DNA of 15,588 nt from positions 1 to 15,588 of the forward strand of contig CABQLI010000054.1 of assembly GCA_902464965.1 (NCBI GenBank). The letters are read 5' to 3'. A program made the translations under genes and the position numbers. How positions within the stretch are numbered: the first letter of the stretch is position 1; each line of letters begins with the position of its first letter. Below, one piece after another: positions 8,755 to 15,045 of this stretch. Under the pieces are notes generated by a model. That model searched no databases. It was not told the DNA's origin and worked only from the letters and a program-made list of their open reading frames with translations. This DNA comes from an uncultured Collinsella sp. GTDB taxonomy: Bacteria; Actinomycetota; Coriobacteriia; Coriobacteriales; Coriobacteriaceae.

Positions 8755-8811
8755 GTCTCAATCTGTAACATCTAGCAGCCAAAAACTTCTCCAGTTGTTA
8801 CAGATTGAGAT
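8755..8811 (+). repeat. Hairpin unit 3 of the array
   Basis: Arms TCTCAATCTGTAACA (8756-8770) and TGTTACAGATTGAGA (8796-8810) are perfectly complementary over 15 bp. A G-U pair (8755/8811) closes the outside. The 25-nt loop is 8771-8795. Confidence 0.85.
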
Positions 8812-8843
8812 GAACGAACGAGCGGACAATCCCTATTTACCTC

Positions 8844-8894
8844 TTGAATAACTGTGTATAGTGTATATATACTGTGCTTACCGGTTATATACAC
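8844..8894 (+). promoter_or_regulatory. Promoter and GTGTATA operator of the GntR-ABC operon
   Basis: TTGAAT (8844-8849) and TATACT (8868-8873, 18-bp spacing) form a plausible promoter. Over and after it lie GTGTATA twice in tandem (8854-8860 and 8861-8867). GTGTATATA (8861-8869) also has an exact inverted partner TATATACAC (8886-8894), 16 bp apart. YtrA-type GntR repressors commonly bind inverted repeats in the promoter of their own operon, so this is the likely autoregulatory operator. AAGGAG follows at 8911. Confidence 0.6.
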
Positions 8895-8921
8895 GTGTAG
8901 CCCATCAGCTAAGGAGCCGCT

Positions 8922-9302
8922 GTGGACATCATCCTATCCAATTCGAGCGATAAGCCCATCTACGAACAGATATCCTCGCAAGTCAAAGCTCAGATCCTTT
9001 CGGGCACGCTCGCTGCGGGAGCCAAACTCCCCAGCATCCGTGCACTCGCGAGCGACCTTGGCGTGAGCGTCATCACCACCAAGCGCGCCTACGCCGACCT
9101 GGAGCAGCTCGGGTTTATCTGCACCGTGCAGGGCAAGGGCTGTTTTGTCGCCGATGGCAACCAAGAGCTCTTGCGCGAAAACCAGCTCTGCCATATCGAA
9201 GATCTGCTTGCGAAAGCGGCAAGCCAAGCCGAAACCCTGGGTGTCACGCGCGACAAACTGCACGAGATGCTCGACCTGGTAGCCCCCGAAACCATGCAGT
9301 AG
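8922..9302 (+). CDS. GntR-family transcriptional regulator, YtrA-like
   Basis: The 126-aa protein has a winged helix-turn-helix of GntR type over residues 10-75 (PIYEQISSQVKAQILSGTL, LPSIRALASDLGVSVITTKRAY, then the wing GKGCFVA). A short helical tail of about 50 residues follows instead of a large effector-binding domain. This size and layout define the YtrA subfamily, which usually represses an adjacent ABC transporter operon. Translation starts at GTG, 5 nt after AAGGAG. It is the first gene of an operon with the ATPase (23 bp downstream) and permease. Repeats in the promoter suggest autoregulation. Inducers in studied relatives include cell-wall-active antibiotics; the signal here is unknown. 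Confidence 0.92.
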   Translation: MDIILSNSSDKPIYEQISSQVKAQILSGTLAAGAKLPSIRALASDLGVSVITTKRAYADLEQLGFICTVQGKGCFVADGNQELLRENQLCHIEDLLAKAASQAETLGVTRDKLHEMLDLVAPETMQ

Positions 9303-9325
9303 CCATCTGCAAGAAAGGCTATACC

Positions 9326-10207
9326 ATGCAAAACTTGCTAGAACTCAAAGGCATCTCACGCCGTGTGAGTGACCGTTTTTCGCTGCGTGATGTCACGCTC
9401 GCTGTGGAGCCCGGCCAGATTGTCGGCTTTGTGGGTGCCAACGGTGCCGGCAAAACAACGACGATTCGAGCCGCGCTTGGGCTTATCAAACTCGATGCCG
9501 GCGAGGTGCACCTGTTTGGGCAGCACTGTGGCGCCGACGCGCCCGATGAAACGCAGCGCCATCTACGCTCCCGCGTCGGTCTTGTCCTGGACACGTGCCC
9601 CTTCCCCTCCACGCTCAAGGTGGGCCAGATCGAGTCGCTCGTAGGCCCGGCGTACCCCACGTGGGACCGCGAAACGTTCGCCGGATTCATCAACCGATTT
9701 GGCCTCGATCCCAAGACAAAGGTCAAGGACCTCTCCCGCGGCATGGGCATGAAGCTGCAGCTTGCCTGTGCACTCAGCCACAATGCCAAGCTGCTCGTTT
9801 TGGACGAAGCCACCGCGGGCCTCGATCCCATGGCACGCGAGGAACTGCTCGACGAGCTGCTTGCCTTTGTCGCCGACGGCCAGCACAGCGTGTTACTCTC
9901 GAGCCACATTACGTCCGACCTCGATCGCGCCGCTGATCGCGTCATCTGCATCGATAATGGCTCGATTATTTTTGACCTGCCGCGCGAGGACATTACCGAC
10001 CGCGCCGGCATCGCCCACTGCACCCAAGCACAGGCCGCCGAGCTTATGGCTTGCGTCGAAGGCGCCCGTGCCGTCCACCACGCCTATAGCGTAGACGTAC
10101 TCGTGCCCAACCGTCGCGAAACACTCGAGGCCTTCCCCGAGATTCCCTGCGATCGGGCAACCATTGATGACTATCTGCGCCTCATGCTGAAAGGGGCTTC
10201 GAAATGA
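9326..10207 (+). CDS. ABC transporter ATP-binding protein, YtrB-like
   Basis: The 293-aa ATPase energises an exporter with the next gene. Walker A GANGAGKTT is at 37-45, and a Q-loop region (VGLVLDTCPFPSTLKV, 84-99) has Asp where Gln is usual. The signature is LSRGM at 136-140, the variant common in this subfamily in place of LSGGQ. Walker B LLVLDE with the D-loop AGLDP lies at 156-168, and the switch His is at 194 (SSHI). About 80 residues after the nucleotide-binding domain form the accessory C-terminal part seen in YtrB/BcrA-like ATPases. AGAAAGG lies 7 nt before the ATG. The stop overlaps the permease start by four bases (ATGA), indicating translational coupling. Confidence 0.93.
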   Translation: MQNLLELKGISRRVSDRFSLRDVTLAVEPGQIVGFVGANGAGKTTTIRAALGLIKLDAGEVHLFGQHCGADAPDETQRHLRSRVGLVLDTCPFPSTLKVGQIESLVGPAYPTWDRETFAGFINRFGLDPKTKVKDLSRGMGMKLQLACALSHNAKLLVLDEATAGLDPMAREELLDELLAFVADGQHSVLLSSHITSDLDRAADRVICIDNGSIIFDLPREDITDRAGIAHCTQAQAAELMACVEGARAVHHAYSVDVLVPNRRETLEAFPEIPCDRATIDDYLRLMLKGASK

Positions 10208-10902
10208 AACGCGCCTTTATGTCCGAGCTCGCCATCGTTCGCACGCTCATCCCGAGCATCGCGGGCGTCGGCCTGTTCATCTTCGTCGTGCTAACCCTTG
10301 CCAACGCGTCGGATGGCGATTCCGGCATGAGCGCCGGCGCCTGCGCCGTCAGCGCCATGTCGCCCATCATGGTCATGAACTCACTGGCCGGTTTCGACAA
10401 TCAAAACGGTTGGGAGCGCTACCGGGCAACGCTGCCCTTCTCGCGCAAAGACATCATCTGCGCACGCTACCTGAGCGTTATTGTCTTCTCCGCCGTCATG
10501 GCATGTGCAGCTACGCTTTTGAGTGTCGTCGCCATCCCGCTCTTCAACAGCGCGGGCATTCCTTCGACAGGACAGACGGTCTTTGAAATCGCAATCGCCT
10601 CGGTAGCATCGATGCTCATCTCCCTCATGATGGTGTTTTTGGCGCAGCCACTGTTCTTTCGATTTGGACACATGGAGGCGCTGCGCCTATCCGTTGGCCT
10701 GTTTGCCATGCTCGGATGCCTTGCCATGGCCACGCTGAGCTCCTCCAACCCCATCAGCAACTGGCTCATGTCGATTGCCGGAGCGAATCCCGATCCCGCC
10801 GTCCTTGGCTGTCTGTGTGCAGGAATTGCAGTGCTGGCGATCGCACTATGTGCAATCAGCTGCGCTGTCAGCACCAAGGTTTATCGAGTACGCGATCTGT
10901 AA
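10204..10902 (+). CDS. ABC-2 type permease
   Basis: The 232-aa membrane protein has about six predicted helices. It carries the soluble motif ERYRATLPFSRKDIICARYL (71-90) that marks the ABC-2 membrane proteins paired with YtrA/YtrB-type systems. It is the membrane part of the transporter whose ATPase is encoded directly upstream, with a 4-bp ATGA overlap. Typical roles are efflux of peptides or antibiotics and response to envelope stress; the substrate cannot be seen. A terminator starts 10 bp after the stop. Confidence 0.88.
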   Translation: MKRAFMSELAIVRTLIPSIAGVGLFIFVVLTLANASDGDSGMSAGACAVSAMSPIMVMNSLAGFDNQNGWERYRATLPFSRKDIICARYLSVIVFSAVMACAATLLSVVAIPLFNSAGIPSTGQTVFEIAIASVASMLISLMMVFLAQPLFFRFGHMEALRLSVGLFAMLGCLAMATLSSSNPISNWLMSIAGANPDPAVLGCLCAGIAVLAIALCAISCAVSTKVYRVRDL

Positions 10903-10911
10903 TCGACAGCT

Positions 10912-10944
10912 AAAAAAGCTTAGGTGGTACCCCGCTTATTTTTT
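10912..10944 (+). terminator. Terminator of the GntR-ABC operon
   Basis: AAAAAAGC (10912-10919) pairs with GCTT-A-TTTTTT (10934-10944), with a small inner GGT/ACC pairing. The T6 run at 10939-10944 completes an intrinsic terminator, although the stem is modest. It begins 10 bp after the permease stop. Confidence 0.6.
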
Positions 10945-11029
10945 CAATGAAACAAGGCAGCATAGCGTCACCACCGCCCCTCACAGCAGGCCGTCTAGTT
11001 CTTGGCAACCAAAAAGACACCGTCAGCAT

Positions 11030-11214
11030 ATCGAAGGTGAATACTTTTCCGAGAAGTGAACGAGTAAAAACAGCGCCCTGTAGCATCGACATTTTTAAGG
11101 ACTCAATTCCTGCGGTTTTTGTCTAAGAATCCTGCAGTTTTGTTCGAAAAAGTGTGCATGTTCCAGGGGTCCAGATTTACTCGTTCACTTCGCGGAAAAC
11201 CATTCACCTTCGAT
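11030..11214. repeat. Inverted repeat of about 185 bp with 39-bp arms
   Basis: The left arm (11030-11068) and right arm (11176-11214) are inverted copies identical at 36 of 39 positions; the blocks are ATCGAAGGTGAAT, TTTTCCG and GAAGTGAACGAGTAAA. Weaker similarity continues inward for some 30 bp on each side (CCCTG..A.CAT..ACA.TTTTT). The loop holds two near-direct repeats of CCTGC-R-GTTTT (11109 and 11131). It fills most of the gap between the ABC operon terminator and the second EamA gene. No transposase is present, so it could be a MITE-like element or a pair of dispersed repeats in opposite orientation. Confidence 0.8.
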
Positions 11215-11351
11215 TCGAGCCTTAACCAAATGTCCTCTCGAACTATGGCCCCTGCCTCACCACAGCGATATCAAAGCTTCATGGCGGGACGGTATCATCG
11301 GACGAGCGCCGTAAATCTGGCGCGGTTGTTCTTTGGGGAGGCATTTCACCC
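11215..11351 (+). other. Upstream region of the second EamA gene
   Basis: No gene is supported here. GGGGAGG at 11335-11341 is the ribosome-binding site for the GTG at 11352, with a 10-nt spacer. TATCAT at 11293-11298 could be a -10 element but no matching -35 is seen. Confidence 0.35.
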
Positions 11352-12218
11352 GTGTCGTGGGTCGCAGCAGCATTTGTGTCGGCTTTCTTTGCCGGCATCA
11401 CATCTGTCCTGGCCAAATGCGGCATCAAACAGACCGACTCCGATGTCGCGACGGCCATTCGCACCTGCGTGGTGCTCGTTTTCGCTTGGGCAATGGCGGG
11501 CATTTCTGGAACCATCGGCAGCATCGAACCCAGATCTTGGCTCTTTCTCGTCCTCTCGGGACTCGCTACCGGTGCTTCGTGGATCTGTTACTTTAAGGCG
11601 TTGGGCATCGGAGACGTCAATAAGGTCGTACCGGTCGACAAGATGAGCACCGTACTCGCCGCACTGATCGCCATCGTGCTTTTTGGCGAGACGAGCGACC
11701 TTGCGGTTAAGCTCGTGGGAACCGCTGTCATCACCCTCGGCACGTTTTTAATGATCGAGAAGAAGCAGTCTGCCGGACCCGAGCAGCAGCAAGACCGGAC
11801 CTGGCTCGCTTACGCCCTCGGCGCCGCCGTGTTCGCGGCGCTCACGTCCATCCTTGCCAAGGTTGGCATCGAAGGCGTCGAGTCAAACCTGGCCACGGCA
11901 ATCCGCACCTGCGTGGTACTGGTTATGGCATGGGCGATCGTGGCAGCCAAGGGAAAACTGGATCAGGTCGCGCACGCTGACCGGCGCGAACTCACATTTC
12001 TCGCAACATCGGGCATCGCGACCGGAGCATCGTGGCTGCTCTATTACTACGCCATCGCCACAGGCCAGGTGAGCGTCGTGGTGCAGATCGACAAACTATC
12101 GATTGTCGTATCGGTACTATTTGCGCGCCTGGCATTCAACGAAAAGGTCTCACGACGCAGCGTCATCGGTCTCGCCCTCATCGTACTGGGCACCGCCGCG
12201 CTCGCAGTTTGGAAGTAG
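11352..12218 (+). CDS. EamA-family transporter with internal duplication
   Basis: The 288-aa protein has about ten membrane helices and two obvious EamA repeats of some 140 residues. ATAIRTCVVLV occurs at both 33-43 and 181-191, and GLATGASW (70-77) is mirrored by GIATGASW (221-228). Each half also has a D-K-(L/M)-S pattern (96-99 and 247-250) and an F-x-E helix cap. This near-identity of halves is stronger than in the other transporter of the family at 3501, so the two are not recent paralogues. The start is GTG after GGGGAGG. It is transcribed alone and converges on the minus-strand ferredoxin gene 15 bp away. Substrate unknown. Confidence 0.85.
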   Translation: MSWVAAAFVSAFFAGITSVLAKCGIKQTDSDVATAIRTCVVLVFAWAMAGISGTIGSIEPRSWLFLVLSGLATGASWICYFKALGIGDVNKVVPVDKMSTVLAALIAIVLFGETSDLAVKLVGTAVITLGTFLMIEKKQSAGPEQQQDRTWLAYALGAAVFAALTSILAKVGIEGVESNLATAIRTCVVLVMAWAIVAAKGKLDQVAHADRRELTFLATSGIATGASWLLYYYAIATGQVSVVVQIDKLSIVVSVLFARLAFNEKVSRRSVIGLALIVLGTAALAVWK

Positions 12219-12237
12219 CGCGGCCAGCAGCCGCTAC
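12215..12237. terminator. Hairpin covering both convergent stop codons
   Basis: GTAGCG (12215-12220) pairs with CGCTAC (12232-12237), and each arm contains one gene's TAG stop codon. There is no U-tract on either side, so termination is uncertain, and the symmetry could come partly from the two stop codons. Confidence 0.3.
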
Positions 12238-13025
12238 ATCCTCACACCTGGCTTGGGATGCCTGTACTGACCGTGGGATGCCGTGCGCTTACCGTGCGAG
12301 ATGGCAAATTTGGGACAACAGTGCAGGCAACGAAGGCAGGCTGCGCACTCCGGCTTTGTCCAGACGGGAAGGCCGTCGCGCATCTCAATCGCCGCCATGG
12401 GGCAGCGCTTGGCACACAGGCCGCAGCCGATGCAGCGATCGGCATCGACGGCAAACTTGCTCGTCTGTTGCATGCGCGGCAGCCCAATTGCGTGATACGC
12501 GCACGATGCAAACAGAGGCACGCGATGGCGCATCATGTTGCCCGTGCGGCGTGCCCGCACCGCCTCGATCACGGCATCAATCTGCGCCTCGGCAGCTCTA
12601 TTGATACCCTCAACCTTTTGAGGGTCAGACAGGTCGAAAACAGGCGTCCAGGTATCGGGCATCTTGACGCTCATCGCCGCATCTAACTCGAGCCCACGCT
12701 CGTGTAGCAGATCGCGGGCGAACTTGGCCGATTGCCCGGTCGTCGAACCATATGTCGAGACATAGAACGTATAGGGGCGCTCGCCGCCCTTTGTGCCGGC
12801 AGCAACCGATAGGTCGACAGTCTTCAAAAACTCGATCATTGGCGTCGGCAAGCCCCAGGCGTATACCGGGGCGACAAACCCCAGCCGACAGGGGCCTTCC
12901 ATCACAGCAAGGTGAAGGATCTCGGCATCAAAGCGCTCAATCGACATAACTTTGTCGCTTGTCGCCGCTGCAATGCGACGCGCCACATGCTCGCTGTTCC
13001 CTGTCGCGCTAAAGTACAGGATCAT
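12234..13025 (-). CDS. EFR1-type flavodoxin/4Fe-4S ferredoxin fusion protein
   Basis: The 263-aa protein joins a flavodoxin-like domain to a two-cluster ferredoxin domain. Residues 5-10 (FSATGN) form the FMN phosphate loop. The YAWGLP (55-60) and YVSTYGSTTG (88-97) stretches are further flavin-contact regions. The C-terminal part has C198-x2-C201-x2-C204-x3-C208-P and C227-x2-C230-x2-C233-x3-C237-P, two full 4Fe-4S sites, with an extra Cys at 236. It probably carries electrons in an anaerobic redox pathway; the partner is unknown. The frame stays open far upstream to 13571, but that part overlaps the ClC gene; ATG 13025 after AGGGG begins exactly at the flavodoxin first strand. It follows the ClC gene by 35 bp on the same strand. 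Confidence 0.87.
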   Translation of the reverse strand: MILYFSATGNSEHVARRIAAATSDKVMSIERFDAEILHLAVMEGPCRLGFVAPVYAWGLPTPMIEFLKTVDLSVAAGTKGGERPYTFYVSTYGSTTGQSAKFARDLLHERGLELDAAMSVKMPDTWTPVFDLSDPQKVEGINRAAEAQIDAVIEAVRARRTGNMMRHRVPLFASCAYHAIGLPRMQQTSKFAVDADRCIGCGLCAKRCPMAAIEMRDGLPVWTKPECAACLRCLHCCPKFAISHGKRTASHGQYRHPKPGVRM

Positions 13026-13060
13026 CTCGTACCCCTGGAATTGACTCGTGAAAAACCGCG

Positions 13061-14350
13061 CTACTTGCGCAGCGGCTTGGGCAGCGGAATGCCGGCGGCG
13101 ATAACGGCGGCGATGATCATGCAGACGATACCCTTGAGCGGGAAGCACATGAGCAGCAGGCCCACGACCATGACCGGCTGACGCATGACCGCACCCATCG
13201 TCGATGCCGTGCAGACGGCGACGCAAAAGACCGGATCGGCACCGGTAAGAATGGCAAAGCCGTAGCCCAGGCTTACGCCCGAGAAGATGACGGGGAAGAA
13301 ATGGCCGCCGCGCCAGCCCATATTGATGAGGGCGGGCGTCAGCATGGCCTTGACCAGACCGGTCGCGATAAGCACGCCGGCGGGAATGGTGAGATAGGTC
13401 TCCATGAGCACATCGGCCTGGGTCTCGCCGGCAAACATGGTGTAGGGCAGGACCGTGCCACAGATGGCGAGCGCCAGACCGGCTAGCATGGCCTTGACGA
13501 CAGGACGCTCCCCTATGGCATGGGACAGCGTCTCGCTCGCGTGCTCCGAGACAAAGTACAGCCAACCGCATACGGTGCCGACCAACGCCAGCGGAATGAG
13601 CCAGGCAAGCTCCAGGTTGCCCACCTCGGCGGCCTCGAACCTAGGCATGCCCATGCCGCCGCCCACAAGCTGGCCAAGCAGCAGATAGGTGCCCAGACCG
13701 CCGGCAATCGCAATGCCGTAGACCACGGTCTTCTGTGCCTTGGGCAGCTTGATCGTGATCTCGTCGGACGCAGAGCCCTCGTCGCCGTCGGCGCTGCCGG
13801 CGAGCGGCGCCACAAAGCCAAAGACGGGCGCGGTGAAGAGCGCCGTCAGGGCAGCCTGGGTACCCAGCAGCGTGAGCTCCCTAAACTCGGCGCCAAAGCG
13901 ACGCATGCGGTCGCCGACCCAGCTGCACAGGCCCGCGATAACGCCGGTCAGGCCGGCTTCCGGTCCAATACTTCCGCCAAACAGCAGCGGCAGCAATGCC
14001 GCGAGCGAAAGCTTGCCCAGATTGTCATACGGGTAGCGACCGTCTTGCTTAACCTTAGCCATCACCTGGTTGAGGTCATCGGTCTTGATGCCCGTAAGCT
14101 TTTCGTACAGACCGATCAGCAGGCCGCCCAGCAGGCAGACAAAAAACGGGTACGGCAGAAAGCCAAACGGGCCGCTGGCAAGCTCGGGCGAAGCGACGCC
14201 CAGCGCGTGCGGAATCTCGGTCCACAGATAGTCGATACCGTGCTCCATCGCAAAAAAGAACAGCCAGACCGCGGCACCTGCGAACGCACCGGTCACGGCA
14301 ACGCTAACTAAAAACAGCGCTCGGTTCGTGGGTTTGGCAAGGTTGTCCAT
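13061..14350 (-). CDS. ClC-family chloride channel/transporter, YfeO-like
   Basis: The 429-aa membrane protein has the ClC fold signatures: GGSIGPEAGLTG (about 125-136), the GTQAALTALFTAPVFGF segment, and GWRGGHFFPVIFSG in the C-terminal half (GGxFxP motif). It resembles the E. coli YfeO subfamily (GGVSLGPE, FRGGRIFP) more than ClcA. In canonical ClC exchangers the first motif is GREGP with a gating Glu; here that position is Ile (GSIGP) and a Glu follows the Pro. No CBS domains are present. GGGAGGA precedes the ATG by about 5 nt. It is probably co-transcribed with the ferredoxin gene 35 bp downstream. The transported anion is uncertain. Confidence 0.88.
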   Translation of the reverse strand: MDNLAKPTNRALFLVSVAVTGAFAGAAVWLFFFAMEHGIDYLWTEIPHALGVASPELASGPFGFLPYPFFVCLLGGLLIGLYEKLTGIKTDDLNQVMAKVKQDGRYPYDNLGKLSLAALLPLLFGGSIGPEAGLTGVIAGLCSWVGDRMRRFGAEFRELTLLGTQAALTALFTAPVFGFVAPLAGSADGDEGSASDEITIKLPKAQKTVVYGIAIAGGLGTYLLLGQLVGGGMGMPRFEAAEVGNLELAWLIPLALVGTVCGWLYFVSEHASETLSHAIGERPVVKAMLAGLALAICGTVLPYTMFAGETQADVLMETYLTIPAGVLIATGLVKAMLTPALINMGWRGGHFFPVIFSGVSLGYGFAILTGADPVFCVAVCTASTMGAVMRQPVMVVGLLLMCFPLKGIVCMIIAAVIAAGIPLPKPLRK

Positions 14351-14389
14351 CGGGTCCTCCCGCGGTCAAAGTCGACATAGATACGTTTT

Positions 14390-14395
14390 ATTGTA
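14390..14395 (-). promoter_or_regulatory. Probable -10 element of the ClC-ferredoxin pair
   Basis: TACAAT on the minus strand, 39 bp before the ClC ATG. A TTGGCT lies 20 bp upstream, too far for an ideal -35. This is the same hexamer as at ung and prfC. Confidence 0.4.
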
Positions 14396-14475
14396 GAGCG
14401 AGCGCTGCCCGAACGAGCCAACCATCCGCGCTGCAAACGGCACTATTGGGAGCCATAATGGGGCAGGCTCAAGAC

Positions 14476-15009
14476 TTATCCGTTGATAATCGAGGCAATC
14501 TCGCGCAAATCGTCGGCAAAGTAAATGCCTTGCTGGCGCCTCGGGCTCGAAAGCCCCTTATCAATCATGTGCTCGAGCATCGCCTTAAGATCGTTGTAGT
14601 AGCCCCCGAGGTTGTACAGGATGCACGGCGCATCGAGATGTCCCAGCGACACGGCGGACATAACCTCGGCAATCTCCTCGAGCGTGCCCGTCCCACCGGG
14701 AAAGGCGATGAACGCATCACCGAGCTCGATCATCTTGGCTTTGCGCTCGGCCATATCGCTCGTCACGATGAGGTCGTCAATGCCGTCGTGTTGAAACTCT
14801 GCCTCGATAAAAAAGCTCGGCTCAACACCCGTCACGTGTCCACCTGCCTCGAGCACGCTATCGGCGAGCGCGCCCATCAGGCCCGATTTGGACCCGCCGT
14901 ATACCAGCGCGTGCCCGTTGGAGCCAATCCAGTTGCCCAGTTCTTGCACCGCAGGCAGAAATGCCGGGTCGTTGCCGACACTGGCACCCAGATACACGGT
15001 GATATTCAT
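14476..15009 (-). CDS. LOG-family nucleoside 5'-monophosphate phosphoribohydrolase
   Basis: The 177-aa protein belongs to the LOG (Lonely Guy, TIGR00730) family, Rossmann-fold enzymes that cleave cytokinin ribotides or other purine nucleotide monophosphates to free base and ribose 5-phosphate. Family marks are YLGAS near the N-terminus (6-10), LVYGGSKSGLMG (35-46), the M.ERK motif (86-90) with Arg89 and Lys90, and the catalytic PGGTGTLEE (104-112) with Glu111. Length fits. GAGGGGGA precedes the ATG. It lies 36 bp behind the potassium channel gene on the same strand, so the two are probably one operon. The bacterial physiological substrate is generally unclear. Confidence 0.9.
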   Translation of the reverse strand: MNITVYLGASVGNDPAFLPAVQELGNWIGSNGHALVYGGSKSGLMGALADSVLEAGGHVTGVEPSFFIEAEFQHDGIDDLIVTSDMAERKAKMIELGDAFIAFPGGTGTLEEIAEVMSAVSLGHLDAPCILYNLGGYYNDLKAMLEHMIDKGLSSPRRQQGIYFADDLREIASIING

Positions 15010-15045
15010 ATTCAGTCCCCCTCGTCGTGACGCGCGGCGCCCGTT

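Larger units (their letters stand above)
8591..8811 (+). repeat. Array of three hairpin units with an exact 80-bp period
   Basis: ATCTGTAACATCTAG starts at 8601, 8681 and 8761. Its inverted partner TGTTACAGATT starts at 8636, 8716 and 8796. Both series are spaced exactly 80 bp. Each unit folds into a stem of 15-20 bp with a 25-nt loop that always opens with TCTAG and is otherwise variable; linkers between units are also variable. The arm motif TGTTACAGAT therefore occurs six times in alternating orientation. No fourth unit is found 80 bp to either side. The array fills most of the gap between prfC and the GntR operon. Function unknown: candidate structured RNA, multi-site operator or dispersed repeat family. 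Confidence 0.9.

Noticed and set aside
8591..8811. CRISPR array
   Set aside because: Repeats alternate in orientation, there are only three units, each so-called spacer contains an inverted copy of the repeat, and there are no cas genes nearby.
8591..8811. Integron attC array
   Set aside because: There is no integrase, no cassette ORFs and no attC core sites; units are only 80 bp.
10912..11092. 60-codon minus-strand frame in the same gap
   Set aside because: It consists of the repeat arm plus terminator sequence, with no ribosome-binding site.
11119..11646. 175-codon frame on the plus strand starting in the inverted repeat
   Set aside because: Its second half overlaps the EamA gene in another frame, and its first part is just the repeat arm; no evidence of translation.
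13026..13571. N-terminal extension of the ferredoxin protein
   Set aside because: The frame is open but overlaps the ClC coding sequence and is unlike any redox protein; the ATG at 13025 starts right at the flavodoxin fold with a ribosome-binding site.
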